A stretch of 44,463 nt of DNA from Candidatus Woesearchaeota archaeon (GCA_018302465.1 JAGVZQ010000018.1:1-44463); one strand, 5' to 3'. Shown: positions 1-8,313, counted from the stretch's first letter. Notes: a model not told the origin generated them from the letters alone. Program-made: numbers and translations.

Positions 1-1
1 C

Positions 2-1099
2 CAGCTGCAACATACTTCAAAACAGTCTAAAGCTAAAAAAAGTCTTCCTATAGATGAAGAACTAGAGCAAATACTTGCAACCCAAAGAGCTAAGATAAAA
101 GTCATTGGCACAGGTGGCGGTGGTGGAAACACAGTTTCAAGGATTTCTGAAGTTGGAATATCTGGTGTAGAAACATTAGCAATGAACACAGACGCTCAAG
201 ACTTGCTTTATGCAAATTCTGATGTTAAAATATTGCTTGGAAAAGAAACAACAAAAGGCATGGGTGCAGGATCTCTCCCCCAGGTTGGAGAAGAAGCAGC
301 TCGTGAATCGGAATCAGAGATAAAGCAAGCTCTAGCCGGTTCAGATATGGTTTTCATTACTTGTGGTTTAGGAGGAGGAACTGGAACTGGATCCTCTCCT
401 GTAATTGCAGATATAGCAAAAAAAGCAGGAGCATTAACTGTTGCAGTTGTCACAATACCTTTCTCAATGGAAGGGCAAAGAAGATTTGATAATGCCTTAC
501 TGGGTTTAGATAAATTAGAGCAGGTAGTTGACACATTAATAGTTATTCCAAATGATAAGTTACTAGAGTTAGCTCCTGATTTACCTCTGCAGACTGCATT
601 TAAAGTAGCAGATGAAATCTTAACTAATGCGGTAAAAGGTATTGCAGAACTTGTCACAAAAGCAGGTCTTGTTAACTTAGACTTTGCAGATATACGATCA
701 GTTATGGGAAAAGGAGGAGTAGCCATGATTGGAGTTGGCGAATCTGATACAGAGAACAGAGCAGTAGAAGCAGTAGAAAAAGCAATTTCCAATCCCTTAC
801 TTGATGTTGATATCACAGGAGCAAACGGAGCATTAATCAATGTTTCTGGAGGCACAGACATGACCTTAAGTGAAGCCCGCGAAATAGTCCAAAGAGTTTC
901 AGAAAAATTAGATGAAGATGCAAAAATAATCTGGGGAGCTCAGATTTCAGAAGATTTGGAAAATACAGTAAGAGCAATGCTAATAGTAACTGGGGTTCAT
1001 TCTCCTCAAATTTTTGGCTCTAAAAAGACAAAGAGAAAAACGAGTGAGTCAAAAAAGAAAGAAAAAGAAGAAGAACTGGGCATAGAATTCATGGATTAA
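2..1099 (+). CDS. ftsZ: Cell division GTPase FtsZ (5' end outside window)
   Basis: The frame is open to the left edge, so the true start lies before the window; the ATG at 182 is internal. FtsZ is the tubulin-family GTPase that assembles the division ring at midcell. The visible part begins just before the N-terminal glycine-rich loop (GTGGGGGN near bases 109-132) and includes the tubulin signature GGGTGTG near bases 371-391, followed by the T7 and C-terminal domains. A short Lys/Glu-rich tail ends in GIEFMD; in archaea the FtsZ tail is the expected binding site for SepF, which is also encoded here at 4091. Length and motifs fit an intact FtsZ. Confidence 0.96.
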   Translation, partial: QLQHTSKQSKAKKSLPIDEELEQILATQRAKIKVIGTGGGGGNTVSRISEVGISGVETLAMNTDAQDLLYANSDVKILLGKETTKGMGAGSLPQVGEEAARESESEIKQALAGSDMVFITCGLGGGTGTGSSPVIADIAKKAGALTVAVVTIPFSMEGQRRFDNALLGLDKLEQVVDTLIVIPNDKLLELAPDLPLQTAFKVADEILTNAVKGIAELVTKAGLVNLDFADIRSVMGKGGVAMIGVGESDTENRAVEAVEKAISNPLLDVDITGANGALINVSGGTDMTLSEAREIVQRVSEKLDEDAKIIWGAQISEDLENTVRAMLIVTGVHSPQIFGSKKTKRKTSESKKKEKEEELGIEFMD

Positions 1100-1101
1100 A
1101 G

Positions 1102-1110
1102 TTATAAATA
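1102..1110 (+). promoter_or_regulatory. TATA box for the ParB-fold gene
   Basis: TTATAAATA is centred about 24 bases before the ATG at 1130. In archaea this spacing puts the transcript start at or next to the ATG, so the gene is probably leaderless. Confidence 0.6.
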
Positions 1111-1129
1111 TTCTTAATCTCCTTATCTT

Positions 1130-1528
1130 ATGAAAGTTGTGCCTAAAATTATAAAGGAAGTTGGTTTTGATTTTCATTGGAATGTTGAAAAAGTTTGGGC
1201 ATTAAATTATCCTGCAGAAGAAATAGATATAAGGGAATTAGAATGGCATTTTGAGATCCCTTTCTGGAGCAAAAAAGGCGGGTTTTATGATTTGAGTCCA
1301 AATGACGTAATCAGCAAGCCAGAACTGTTCAAAGAAGAGTATGAAAGAACTATGAATGCAAATCTGGCTCACCCTATAGACATAATGAAGAACAAAGGAA
1401 AGTGGTTAATCCTAGATGGATTGCACAGGCTAGTCAAGGCAAAGATTATTGGGGCCAAAAAAGTGAAAGTTAGAAAAATACCTCGTTCAGAAATCCCGAA
1501 TATTGAGAAAAAAGCGCTTAACTCTTAA
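1130..1528 (+). CDS. ParB/sulfiredoxin-fold domain protein
   Basis: This 132-residue protein is soluble. Its second half carries a ParB-N-like signature: HPIDIMKN, then WLILDGLHRLVKA near residues 85-100, then a beta-strand and VRKIPRSEIP. In ParB and sulfiredoxin-fold proteins the D-G-x-H-R-hydrophobic segment forms the nucleotide or nuclease pocket. No HTH DNA-binding domain follows, so it is not a full partition ParB. It sits alone between ftsZ and secE with its own TATA box. The function is unknown; the fold call is by motif only. Confidence 0.6.
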   Translation: MKVVPKIIKEVGFDFHWNVEKVWALNYPAEEIDIRELEWHFEIPFWSKKGGFYDLSPNDVISKPELFKEEYERTMNANLAHPIDIMKNKGKWLILDGLHRLVKAKIIGAKKVKVRKIPRSEIPNIEKKALNS

Positions 1529-1547
1529 CATCACCTCCCTCAGTAAT

Positions 1548-1556
1548 ATTTATAAA
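1548..1556 (+). promoter_or_regulatory. TATA box for secE-spt5-rpl11
   Basis: ATTTATAAA lies about 26 bases before the ATG at 1578, which supports that start and a leaderless operon transcript. Confidence 0.65.
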
Positions 1557-1577
1557 CCCTATTTTCTCAAATTCAAT

Positions 1578-1754
1578 ATGTCTATCTGGGAAAAATTAAA
1601 AACATTTATAATTGAATCAAAAAGGGTTTTAAGGGTAACTAAAAAACCCTCCAAAGAGGAGTTTATAGCAGTGGTTAAGGTATCTGGAATAGGTATCTTG
1701 GCAATAGGATTAATCGGATTTTTAATCCACTTTGCATCTGCTTTAATCAAATAA
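1578..1754 (+). CDS. secE: Protein translocase subunit SecE / Sec61 gamma
   Basis: This 58-residue protein is a tail-anchored subunit that clamps the SecY channel in the membrane. An amphipathic N-terminal helix carrying the typical RVLRVTKKPSKEEF stretch is followed by one transmembrane helix (about residues 35-56). I chose the ATG at 1578 because a longer reading from 1503 would run through the promoter and add residues no SecE has. It is followed one base later by spt5, the classical archaeal secE-spt5-rpl11 order. Confidence 0.92.
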   Translation: MSIWEKLKTFIIESKRVLRVTKKPSKEEFIAVVKVSGIGILAIGLIGFLIHFASALIK

Positions 1755-1755
1755 A

Positions 1756-2208
1756 ATGACAATCTTCGCAATAAGAACAACAGCGAACAGAGAAGATCAA
1801 GTTCTTGATTTTGTTAGCTCTAACGCTAAAAAGAAGTCCCTTAAAGTGTACTCTATAGTCCATCCTCATGGAATGAGAGGCTACATCTTTATAGAAGCAG
1901 AATCCAAACAAGATGCTGAAAATGCTTCTCAGGGAGTGCCATATGCTAAAGGAATTCTTCCAGCTCCTGTAAAATATACTGAAATAGAGCATATGCTGGA
2001 ACAGGCGCAAATTCAGGTTAATATAAAAAAGAATGATATTGTAGAAATAATATCAGGGCCATTTAAGAGAGAAAAAGCTAAAGTTGTTAGAATAGACAAG
2101 CAGAAAGAAGAAGTTATTATTGAATTATTAGAATCTGCTGTTCCTATTCCAATGACATTAAAGTTAGATTCCATAAAAGTTATAAGAAGAGAGGAAGAAG
2201 AAAAATAA
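1756..2208 (+). CDS. spt5: Transcription elongation factor Spt5 (NusG family)
   Basis: The protein is 150 residues long. The N-terminal NGN domain (about residues 1-85) carries the typical RTTANRE strand and the HPHGMRGYIFIEA core that docks on the RNA polymerase clamp. A KOW domain follows (about residues 90-145; NDIVEIISGPFKREKAKVVRID). With Spt4 it keeps elongating polymerase processive. The size is normal for archaeal Spt5. It lies between secE and rpl11, the usual context, with the stop and next start separated by one base. Confidence 0.96.
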   Translation: MTIFAIRTTANREDQVLDFVSSNAKKKSLKVYSIVHPHGMRGYIFIEAESKQDAENASQGVPYAKGILPAPVKYTEIEHMLEQAQIQVNIKKNDIVEIISGPFKREKAKVVRIDKQKEEVIIELLESAVPIPMTLKLDSIKVIRREEEEK

Positions 2209-2209
2209 A

Positions 2210-2917
2210 ATGGCAACTGAAAAATTAGATTTACTGGTAGAAGGAGGAAAAGCAACTGCTGATCAGAACACAGCACAAAAGCTCGGTCCTTTAGGAGTAT
2301 TACAGAAAGTATTATCATCAGTTAATGAAAAGACTGCATCATTTGCAGGAATAAAAGTTCCAGTAAAGGTTTCAGTTGATACAGACACAAGAGAATTCAC
2401 AATAACAATAGGTACCCCTCCTGTTTCTGAATTAATCAAAAAAGAGTTCAATATCAAAAAAGGATCTGGAACTCCGGATAAACAAAAAATAGCTAATATG
2501 TCCATAGAAGATGCAATAAAAGTGGCAAAGATGAAAAGAGACTCAATGCATGTTAACTCCCTAAAATCTGCTGTTAAATCTATAGTAGGCTCAGCAAATT
2601 CAATGGGTGTTCTAGTAGAGGGAAAACAAGCAATAGACACTTGTAAAGATATTGATGAAGGGAAATACGATGTACAAATAAAATCAGAAAAAATAGAAAC
2701 TCCAAAAGATAAAAGAGAAATATTAAAATCTCAATTAGATACATATAATGAAGGATTAAAGAAAGAATTAGAAAAATTAAAAGCTGAGGCAGCAGCTGAG
2801 GCAGCTAAGACAGAAGTTAAGGCTGAAAAGGCTGAAGTTAAAGAAGAAAAAGCTACAGGTAAGGAAGAGGCTGTCAAGGAAGAAAAAGCTGCAGATAAAA
2901 AAGAAGAAAAGAAATAA
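2210..2917 (+). CDS. rpl11: Ribosomal protein uL11 with charged C-terminal tail
   Basis: At 235 residues it is longer than the usual 140-165. The N-terminal domain (about 1-70; LVEGGKATADQ, LGPLG) and the C-terminal rRNA-binding domain (about 75-160; SIEDAIKVAKMKRDSM, KSIVGSANSMGV) are complete. uL11 forms the base of the L7/L12 stalk, where GTPase translation factors act. The last 60 or so residues are a low-complexity Ala/Glu/Lys tail, probably disordered and lineage-specific. It is the last gene of the secE operon; L1 and L10 do not follow, and a tRNA gene comes next. Confidence 0.95.
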   Translation: MATEKLDLLVEGGKATADQNTAQKLGPLGVLQKVLSSVNEKTASFAGIKVPVKVSVDTDTREFTITIGTPPVSELIKKEFNIKKGSGTPDKQKIANMSIEDAIKVAKMKRDSMHVNSLKSAVKSIVGSANSMGVLVEGKQAIDTCKDIDEGKYDVQIKSEKIETPKDKREILKSQLDTYNEGLKKELEKLKAEAAAEAAKTEVKAEKAEVKEEKATGKEEAVKEEKAADKKEEKK

Positions 2918-2945
2918 TTTTTTCTTTTATTTTAATTTCAATAAA

Positions 2946-2953
2946 TTTATAAA
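2946..2953 (+). promoter_or_regulatory. TATA box for tRNA-Pro
   Basis: TTTATAAA lies about 28 bases before the mature tRNA 5' end at 2978, the standard distance for archaeal stable RNA promoters. Confidence 0.6.
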
Positions 2954-2977
2954 CAATTATCTAGGATTTATTATAGG

Positions 2978-3051
2978 GGGGTCATCGGCGAGCTTGGCTA
3001 GGCTTCGAGGTTTGGGACCTTGCGACCCAGGTTCAAATCCTGGTGACCCCA
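2978..3051 (+). tRNA. tRNA-Pro (TGG)
   Basis: The gene is 74 bases long with no intron. Acceptor GGGGTCA pairs with TGACCCC and the discriminator is A. The anticodon stem CGAGG/CCTTG encloses the loop TTTGGGA, giving anticodon TGG. The T arm is CCAGG-TTCAAAT-CCTGG. CCA is not encoded. Confidence 0.95.
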
Positions 3052-3134
3052 CATTCTAAAAATAGTAAGGAAAATCATTGAAACAAAAGCTTTAAAAAAC
3101 AATTAGTTAATAAATTTAAATATTCTCGAAGAAA

Positions 3135-3344
3135 ATGGCATCTCATAAAAAAGGAACTGCAGGACGTTTTGGCTCACGTTACGGAAGAAAGATAAGACAT
3201 ATAGTTTCTGAAGTAGAAAAAAAATTAAGAGCGTGGCATAAATGCCCCTATTGTAAAAAATTAAAAGTAAAGAGAGAATCCTCAGGCATATGGGTATGCA
3301 GATCATGTAATTCAAAATTTACAGGGAAGGCTTATACAGTTTAA
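3135..3344 (+). CDS. rpl37ae: Ribosomal protein eL43 (L37Ae)
   Basis: This 69-residue large-subunit protein begins with the family signature GTAGRFGSRYGRKIR. Its Cys4 zinc ribbon (CPYC near residues 37-40, CRSC near 55-58) grips 23S rRNA. The length is a little short but complete. It heads a compact run of genes, with the rpoP ATG one base after its stop. Confidence 0.95.
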   Translation: MASHKKGTAGRFGSRYGRKIRHIVSEVEKKLRAWHKCPYCKKLKVKRESSGIWVCRSCNSKFTGKAYTV

Positions 3345-3345
3345 G

Positions 3346-3483
3346 ATGGTAAATCATAAATGTTTTGTTTGCGGAAAAATTGTAAAACAGGACTACACAA
3401 AGAAAAAAATAAGATGTCCTTATTGTGGCTCTAAAATACTTTACAAGCCAAGAACAGTTTCAAGAAAAGTAGAGGCTGTATAA
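3346..3483 (+). CDS. rpoP: RNA polymerase subunit P (Rpo12)
   Basis: This 45-residue zinc-ribbon protein has CxxC (CFVC, residues 6-9) and CPYCGSKILYK (from about residue 24), ending in the typical KVEAV. Rpo12 bridges Rpo3 and Rpo10 in the archaeal RNA polymerase assembly platform. It starts one base after the eL43 stop and ends one base before the prefoldin start, the usual archaeal eL43-rpoP-prefoldin grouping. It is short, but the motifs are clear. Confidence 0.92.
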   Translation: MVNHKCFVCGKIVKQDYTKKKIRCPYCGSKILYKPRTVSRKVEAV

Positions 3484-3484
3484 A

Positions 3485-3802
3485 ATGGAAGAAGAAAAAA
3501 TCCGGAAACTGCAGCAGCTAGAGCATAATATGCAGACTTTGATGATGCAGCGTCAATCATTTCAGTCTCAGCTTCTTGATATAGAAAGTGCAGAAAGGGA
3601 ATTAGAAAAACCACAGAAAGAAATTTACAAGATTATGGGAACAATAATGGTGAGCATTTCCCAAAAAGATATTCAATCTGAATTAACAGAAAAGAGAGAG
3701 ATTCTAAACCTAAGAGTGAAAAGTATTGAGAAGCAGGAATCTTCCTTGAAGCAGGAATCTGAAAAAATAAAAAAAGAGGTTTTGGAGAAGTTAAAAAAGT
3801 AA
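3485..3802 (+). CDS. pfdB: Prefoldin beta subunit
   Basis: The 105 residues form long N- and C-terminal coiled-coil helices with a central hairpin (about residues 44-66; EIYKIMGTIMVSIS). Prefoldin beta4-alpha2 hexamers hold unfolded proteins and hand them to the thermosome in the cytosol. The length is slightly under the usual 115-120. It is packed between rpoP and the UPF0147 gene with one-base gaps. Confidence 0.92.
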   Translation: MEEEKIRKLQQLEHNMQTLMMQRQSFQSQLLDIESAERELEKPQKEIYKIMGTIMVSISQKDIQSELTEKREILNLRVKSIEKQESSLKQESEKIKKEVLEKLKK

Positions 3803-3803
3803 A

Positions 3804-4049
3804 ATGATAGAAGAACAAGTGAGAGAAGTGATAAGTGTTCTGGAAATGATAAAAGAGGATGGAAGCGTTCCAAAAAATGTTAAGGGAAAAATTGATCTGA
3901 CTATAACCTCTTTAAGCTCTGATAATGAAACTTCAATAAAAGTGGACAAGGCATTGCAGGAGCTGGGAGATATGTCAAATGACCCTAATATCCCTATCTA
4001 TACCAGAGTGGAAATATTAAACATAATCAGTATGTTGAGCACAGACTAA
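3804..4049 (+). CDS. UPF0147 family protein
   Basis: This 81-residue all-helical protein matches the archaeal UPF0147 family: VISVLEMIKEDGSVPKNVKG near the start, then ELGDMSNDPNIPIYTR and VEILNIISML. The function is not established. Its fixed place next to prefoldin and ribosomal genes in archaea suggests a translation- or folding-related role, which is inference only. Confidence 0.85.
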   Translation: MIEEQVREVISVLEMIKEDGSVPKNVKGKIDLTITSLSSDNETSIKVDKALQELGDMSNDPNIPIYTRVEILNIISMLSTD

Positions 4050-4056
4050 TAGAAAT

Positions 4057-4066
4057 CTTTATATAT
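4057..4066 (+). promoter_or_regulatory. TATA box for sepF
   Basis: CTTTATATAT is centred about 29 bases before the ATG at 4091 and supports that start over the upstream in-frame codon at 4070. Confidence 0.55.
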
Positions 4067-4090
4067 TTATTGCACTTGAATCACCATAAA

Positions 4091-4522
4091 ATGGATACAT
4101 TCTCAAAACTAAAAAACATCTTTAAGAAGGAAGATAATGATATCTCAGTTGATGATGAATTAGGGGAAGAATACGTTGAATTGGCACATCCTGATGATAG
4201 AAGGCCTAAAGCAAAAGTAACAGTAAGACCATTTGTTGTTGAAGATTTCACAGACATAAAACCAATCTTAGATTCCTTAAGAGAAGGCGTCACAATAGCT
4301 TTAGTAAACATAAGACCGTTAAAAGAGAAGGATATTGTAGAATTAAAAAGAGCGGTAAGTAAGCTAAAGAAAACATGTGACGCAATAAATGGAGATATTG
4401 CAGGATTCGGAGAGGATTGGGTTGTGGTAACACCATCATTTGCACAGATATACAGAACTAACCAGATGGAAGAGATAAAAGAAGCATCTAGTGCAAGTGA
4501 AAGAATGCGCCCACAAGAATAA
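4091..4522 (+). CDS. sepF: Archaeal SepF-like FtsZ anchor
   Basis: This 143-residue protein has a charged, flexible N-terminal part (about 1-45; MDTFSKLKNIFKK is a plausible amphipathic membrane-targeting helix) followed by a compact alpha/beta SepF core. Core landmarks are KVTVRPFVVEDFTDIKPI, the GVTIALVNIRPL strand, and DIAGFGEDWVVVTPS near residues 105-125. In archaea that use FtsZ, SepF is the membrane anchor of the division ring; FtsZ is encoded 3 kb upstream. The TATA box supports the 4091 start. Confidence 0.88.
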   Translation: MDTFSKLKNIFKKEDNDISVDDELGEEYVELAHPDDRRPKAKVTVRPFVVEDFTDIKPILDSLREGVTIALVNIRPLKEKDIVELKRAVSKLKKTCDAINGDIAGFGEDWVVVTPSFAQIYRTNQMEEIKEASSASERMRPQE

Positions 4523-4532
4523 TTTTATAAAT
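4523..4532 (+). promoter_or_regulatory. TATA box for the zpr1-dph2-glyS operon
   Basis: TTTTATAAAT is about 26 bases before the ATG at 4553, which suggests a leaderless operon transcript. Confidence 0.6.
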
Positions 4533-4552
4533 TAATCTCTTATTCTTTTATT

Positions 4553-5062
4553 ATGGAAATAATAGACAAGCAGCCATGTCCAGTATGTAAGGAAAAAACC
4601 TTAATACTAACAGAAGAAAATAGAGAAGTGCCTCATTTTGGCATGTGCTATCTAATGTCTATGAACTGCCCATCCTGCCACTATCACTCGTCTGATATCC
4701 AAGTTGAAAAAAAAGATAATCCAAAAAAGTATACGTTCATCCTCGAAAATGAAGAAGACTTAAAGGTAAGAGTAATAAAATCAGGAGAAGCCACTATAAA
4801 AATTCCGCAACTTAGAATGTCTGTTACTCCAGCGCCTTCATCTATTGGATATATCTCAAATATCGAAGGCGTTCTAAGAAGATTCAAAAAAATAGTAGAA
4901 GATCAAAGAGACATAGCAGAAGATCCAAGTGTTAAAAAAACTGCAAAGAACTTACTAAAGAAATTTTGGAAAGCTGAATCTGGTGAATTAAAGTTAAAAA
5001 TAATAATAGAAGATCCATCTGGAAATTCTGCAATTATTTCTAAAAAGGTTGTTATAAAATGA
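4553..5062 (+). CDS. ZPR1-type zinc finger protein
   Basis: The 169 residues match a single ZPR1 module: a Cys4 zinc finger (CPVC near residues 9-12, CPSC near 43-46) followed by a beta-rich domain. It has the family segments RVIKSGEATIKIPQL and a conserved stretch near EGVLRRFKKIVE. Eukaryotic ZPR1 has two such modules and helps fold EF-1A; archaeal versions have one. Its stop overlaps the ATG of the Dph2-like gene (ATGA), so the two are probably translationally coupled. Both connect to elongation-factor biology, which makes the pairing suggestive. Confidence 0.85.
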   Translation: MEIIDKQPCPVCKEKTLILTEENREVPHFGMCYLMSMNCPSCHYHSSDIQVEKKDNPKKYTFILENEEDLKVRVIKSGEATIKIPQLRMSVTPAPSSIGYISNIEGVLRRFKKIVEDQRDIAEDPSVKKTAKNLLKKFWKAESGELKLKIIIEDPSGNSAIISKKVVIK

Positions 5063-5736
5063 AAGTTTCTTTTATAGATGCAAGAGCAGAATTCGATATC
5101 ACAAAATTAAAGTCATTAATAGTTTCTAAGTTCCAAAAAGAAAAAGTAGGGTTAGTCAGTGCTGTTCAATTTCTGCCCCAGTTAGAAGAAATAAAAAAAT
5201 CATTGCCTAAGTCAGTAATGGCAGGTCAGGTAGTTGGATGCAACATCCTTAACACTGTGAAATTAAAAGAAAAAGTAGATAGTTTTCTTTATATCGGATC
5301 AGCATATTTTTATCCTGTCGAAATAGCTTCAAAAACTAAACTATCTGTTTACATAGCAAATCCATTAACAAACAAAATAACTAAAGTTTCAAAAGAGCAG
5401 ATAGACATTCATGAAAAAAAGAAAAAAGGCAAATTATTAAAATTCCTGTCTTCAAATAAGATAGGAATTCTTGTCTCAACAAAACCAGGACAGGAAAATA
5501 TAAGATTAGCTCAGTTAATAAAAGAAAAGCTTAATAAAGAAACTTTCATCTTTATCTCAAATACTTTAAATCCCGCAACTTTAGAAGATTTTTCAGATAT
5601 AGAATACTGGATTAACACAGCATGCTCAAGAATAGAGCATCCAAAAATAATTAATTACGAAGACATTCCCTCTGAATGTTTAGACGTCAAGCCAAAAACT
5701 GAAGGGTTTAGACCAAACCTGATCAAAGCCAAATGA
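5059..5736 (+). CDS. dph2: Dph2-like protein lacking domain 1
   Basis: The 225 residues match domains 2 and 3 of archaeal Dph2, the radical enzyme that starts diphthamide synthesis on EF-2. Matches include GLVSAVQFLPQLEEIK, GQVVGCN (Cys61), YIGSAYFYPVEIA, QENIRLAQLIKEKL and WINTACSRI (Cys189), then INYEDI. Dph2 is normally near 330-350 residues, and three cysteines, one per domain, bind the 4Fe-4S cluster. The first domain and its cysteine are absent here. The start is fixed by ATGA overlap with the upstream gene, and the stop overlaps glyS, so this is a stable short form rather than an annotation error. Confidence 0.8.
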   Translation: MKVSFIDARAEFDITKLKSLIVSKFQKEKVGLVSAVQFLPQLEEIKKSLPKSVMAGQVVGCNILNTVKLKEKVDSFLYIGSAYFYPVEIASKTKLSVYIANPLTNKITKVSKEQIDIHEKKKKGKLLKFLSSNKIGILVSTKPGQENIRLAQLIKEKLNKETFIFISNTLNPATLEDFSDIEYWINTACSRIEHPKIINYEDIPSECLDVKPKTEGFRPNLIKAK

Positions 5737-7241
5737 CAAAAACAGAGAAGATAATAAATATTGCAGCAAAAAGAGGTTTCTTTTTTCCATCCGGAGAAAT
5801 ATACAATCCTATTGCTGGGTTCTGGACATATGGTCATTTGGGAACATTAATGAAGCATAACTGGGAAGATTTATGGAGAACTTATTTCTTAGGTCTTGAT
5901 ACAAATTATTACGAAATAGAAGATGTAAATATAATGAATAAAAAAGTATTCGAAAGCTCAGGTCATTTAGAAAATTTCAAAGATCCATTAGTTGAATGTA
6001 AAAAATGCCATAACCGCTGCAGAGCAGACCAGCTAATAGAGGATGAAGTAGACATCAGCACAGACGGCCTTAAAGAAAAAGAAATGGATGAACTAATAAA
6101 AAAGCATAAAATAAAATGTCCTAACTGCGGAGCTTCAGAATTTGGAGATGTTAAATGGTTCAACATGATGTTTGACTTAAAGGTTGGTGCAACAGGAAAT
6201 GATATTGTCTATCTAAGACCGGAAACAGCACAATCTCCTTTTGTAGCATTCAAAAAAGAATTCTTAGCATTAAGAGAAAAAATACCAATGGGTCTAGCAG
6301 TCATAGGAAAAGCATTCAGAAATGAAATCTCACCAAGGCAGGGTTTTTTTAGACTAAGAGAGTTTACTCAAGCTGAATTGCAAATATTTTTTGATTCGGA
6401 TAAAATAGATGAATGTTTAGAGTGGAATAAAGTAAAAAATTATAAATTAAGATTATATTTAGTAAATAACAGGAAAACAAAAGTTATAACAGAGATAAAA
6501 TGTGATGAGGCAAACAAAAAATTAAAACTTCCGAAATTTTATGTTTATCATTTAGCAAAAATCCAGCAGTTTTACTTTGAAATATTGAAAATTCCAAAAG
6601 ACAAATTCAGGTTTCGTGAATTATCTGGAGAAGAAAGAGCCTTTTACAATAAAATACATTTTGATATTGAACTAGACTTAGAAACATTAACAGGTTTTAA
6701 AGAAGTAGCTGGATTGCATTTTAGAGGAGACCATGACTTATCAGGTCATCAAAAAGGCTCAAAAGAAAAACATGAAGTAACAATAGATGGAAAAAGATTC
6801 ATTCCAAATGTTTTAGAACTAAGTTTCGGAGTTGACAGAAATATCTGGGCCCTAATGGACTTATCATTTAAAGAAGAAAAAGAAAGAACTTTATTTAAGT
6901 TCTCCCCAGTTATCTCACCAATCCAAGTTGCGGTATTTCCATTATTAAGAAAAGATAAACTGCCTGAAAAAGCAAAGGAAATTTTCAATTTATTAAAAGA
7001 AGAATTCAGTACATCCTATGATGAAACTGGTTCAATTGGAAAAATGTATAGAAGAATGGAAGAAATTGGATGTAACGCGATGATAACTGTAGACCATCAA
7101 ACTCTAAAAGACAATACTGTTACTTTAAGAGACAGAGATTCAATGAAACAAATAAGGGTAAAAATTAAAGATTTAAGTTCTGTTTTAAAAAAATTCTTTG
7201 ATAATGAGAAGATAGAAAAACTGGGAAAATCAGTGAAATAA
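5733..7241 (+). CDS. glyS: Glycyl-tRNA synthetase
   Basis: This 502-residue class II synthetase charges tRNA-Gly. It shows the GFFFPSGEIYNPIAGFWTYG start and a zinc-binding insertion with CKKC (near residue 90) and CPNC (near 130). Motif 2 (FRNEISPRQGFFRLREFTQ) and motif 3 (NVLELSFGVDRNIWALMD, about residues 350-370) are present, and a C-terminal anticodon-binding domain begins near residue 390. It is somewhat shorter than many archaeal GlyRS but complete. Its ATG overlaps the dph2 stop. Only three bases separate its stop from the tRNA-like fragment at 7245. Confidence 0.96.
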   Translation: MTKTEKIINIAAKRGFFFPSGEIYNPIAGFWTYGHLGTLMKHNWEDLWRTYFLGLDTNYYEIEDVNIMNKKVFESSGHLENFKDPLVECKKCHNRCRADQLIEDEVDISTDGLKEKEMDELIKKHKIKCPNCGASEFGDVKWFNMMFDLKVGATGNDIVYLRPETAQSPFVAFKKEFLALREKIPMGLAVIGKAFRNEISPRQGFFRLREFTQAELQIFFDSDKIDECLEWNKVKNYKLRLYLVNNRKTKVITEIKCDEANKKLKLPKFYVYHLAKIQQFYFEILKIPKDKFRFRELSGEERAFYNKIHFDIELDLETLTGFKEVAGLHFRGDHDLSGHQKGSKEKHEVTIDGKRFIPNVLELSFGVDRNIWALMDLSFKEEKERTLFKFSPVISPIQVAVFPLLRKDKLPEKAKEIFNLLKEEFSTSYDETGSIGKMYRRMEEIGCNAMITVDHQTLKDNTVTLRDRDSMKQIRVKIKDLSSVLKKFFDNEKIEKLGKSVK

Positions 7242-7244
7242 CAC

Positions 7245-7282
7245 GGACCGATAGTTTAGTGGTAAAAATAGAAAGTTTTATT
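7245..7282 (+). pseudogene. Orphan tRNA 5' half (Asp/Gly-like)
   Basis: GGACCGA (acceptor), TA, and a D arm GTTT-AGTGGTA-AAAA read exactly like the first half of a tRNA including box A. A usable anticodon loop is not visible, and no 3' half ending in TCGGTCC follows before or after the adjacent LAGLIDADG ORF. It could be a tRNA cut by an intron-homing event, a split tRNA completed in trans, or a relic. The amino acid cannot be assigned; the D arm is most like Asp or Gly tRNAs. Confidence 0.5.
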
Positions 7283-7305
7283 AGTATAAAAGTCTTAAAA
7301 GCACA

Positions 7306-8313
7306 ATGAGAAGAAGAGTACTGATAAAAAATCCAAATTTATTCTTTAAGGAAATAACTAAAAAAGAAAGCTTAAGAAAATTTTGTAGTGATAATAATTT
7401 TATATATTCTACAACAAAACAATGGGCAAGAGGAGAACTTTTGATCCCTGAGGATAAGTTTAGAATGTTCTTGAAAAATTCTAGTAGAAAAAGTTATTGG
7501 TTAAATAAAGTAGATTACAAGGAAGAGAATTGGGGGGCTAAAAAGGGGTCTAGAGCGAGTATCAACAAAAGCAAAGAAGAATTAAACTTCCGAATGAAAA
7601 GAGCAAGAAGAGCAATAAAAAACAAACCCAAAAAAATTAAACTGAAAATAAATGAAGGGACTTGTGAATTTTTTGGAGCCCTAATGGGGGATGGATGTAT
7701 AACAAAGCACAAATTAAAAGATAAGAAATATTACAAGTATATAATTATTTTTAGTGGACATAAATCCTTAGATAAAGAATACCATGAGAAATACTTAAAA
7801 GATCTGATAAAAAAAGAATTCAAGTTAAATTCCTCAGTCCAACTAGGGAAAGTAAAAAACGTCAGAACTTTAAAAATATTTAATAAATCTTTATTAAATG
7901 AATTGATAGATTATGGATTTCCATTGGGTAAAAAAGGTCAAAAATTAAAGATTCCTCGAAGATTTCTAAAAATGCCCTGGGAGTATAAAAAATTTATTAT
8001 AAGGGGTCTTTTTGATACAGATGGATCCATATATGCTAGGAGAGATGAAGATTATAAATATCCTCATATTTCTATTACCTCAAGGAGTAGAAAATTAATA
8101 GAACAATTATATAAAATCTTAAGAGAAAGAGATTATTCTGTTTGGATTACCAAGCCAAACAATTCAAAATTAGCAGAGTCTTTGGTTTTAAAAGGTATAA
8201 AAAATACAAAAAGATGGATGAAAGATATTGGAAGCTCAAATCCTAAACATGTATTTAAATACAAATACTGGTTAAAAAACAAAAAATTGCCTGCATACTT
8301 GACGGGCCCTTAG
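7306..8313 (+). CDS. LAGLIDADG homing endonuclease-like protein 1
   Basis: The protein has 335 residues. A basic N-terminal part with an HTH-like segment (about 20-60) precedes two LAGLIDADG motifs: FFGALMGDG at 122-130 and IIRGLFDTDG at about 231-240. Each keeps the acidic residue that coordinates the cleavage metal, so a monomeric double-motif endonuclease is likely active. Such enzymes cut intron- or intein-free alleles to spread their host element. It begins 23 bases after the orphan tRNA 5' half, and its last three codons lie inside tRNA-Ala. It is either intron-encoded with a lost 3' exon or free-standing. Confidence 0.85.
   Translation: MRRRVLIKNPNLFFKEITKKESLRKFCSDNNFIYSTTKQWARGELLIPEDKFRMFLKNSSRKSYWLNKVDYKEENWGAKKGSRASINKSKEELNFRMKRARRAIKNKPKKIKLKINEGTCEFFGALMGDGCITKHKLKDKKYYKYIIIFSGHKSLDKEYHEKYLKDLIKKEFKLNSSVQLGKVKNVRTLKIFNKSLLNELIDYGFPLGKKGQKLKIPRRFLKMPWEYKKFIIRGLFDTDGSIYARRDEDYKYPHISITSRSRKLIEQLYKILRERDYSVWITKPNNSKLAESLVLKGIKNTKRWMKDIGSSNPKHVFKYKYWLKNKKLPAYLTGP

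Noticed and set aside
208-861. Long minus-strand frame inside ftsZ
   Set aside because: It is a shadow of the ftsZ codon pattern, with no start signal and no family resemblance.
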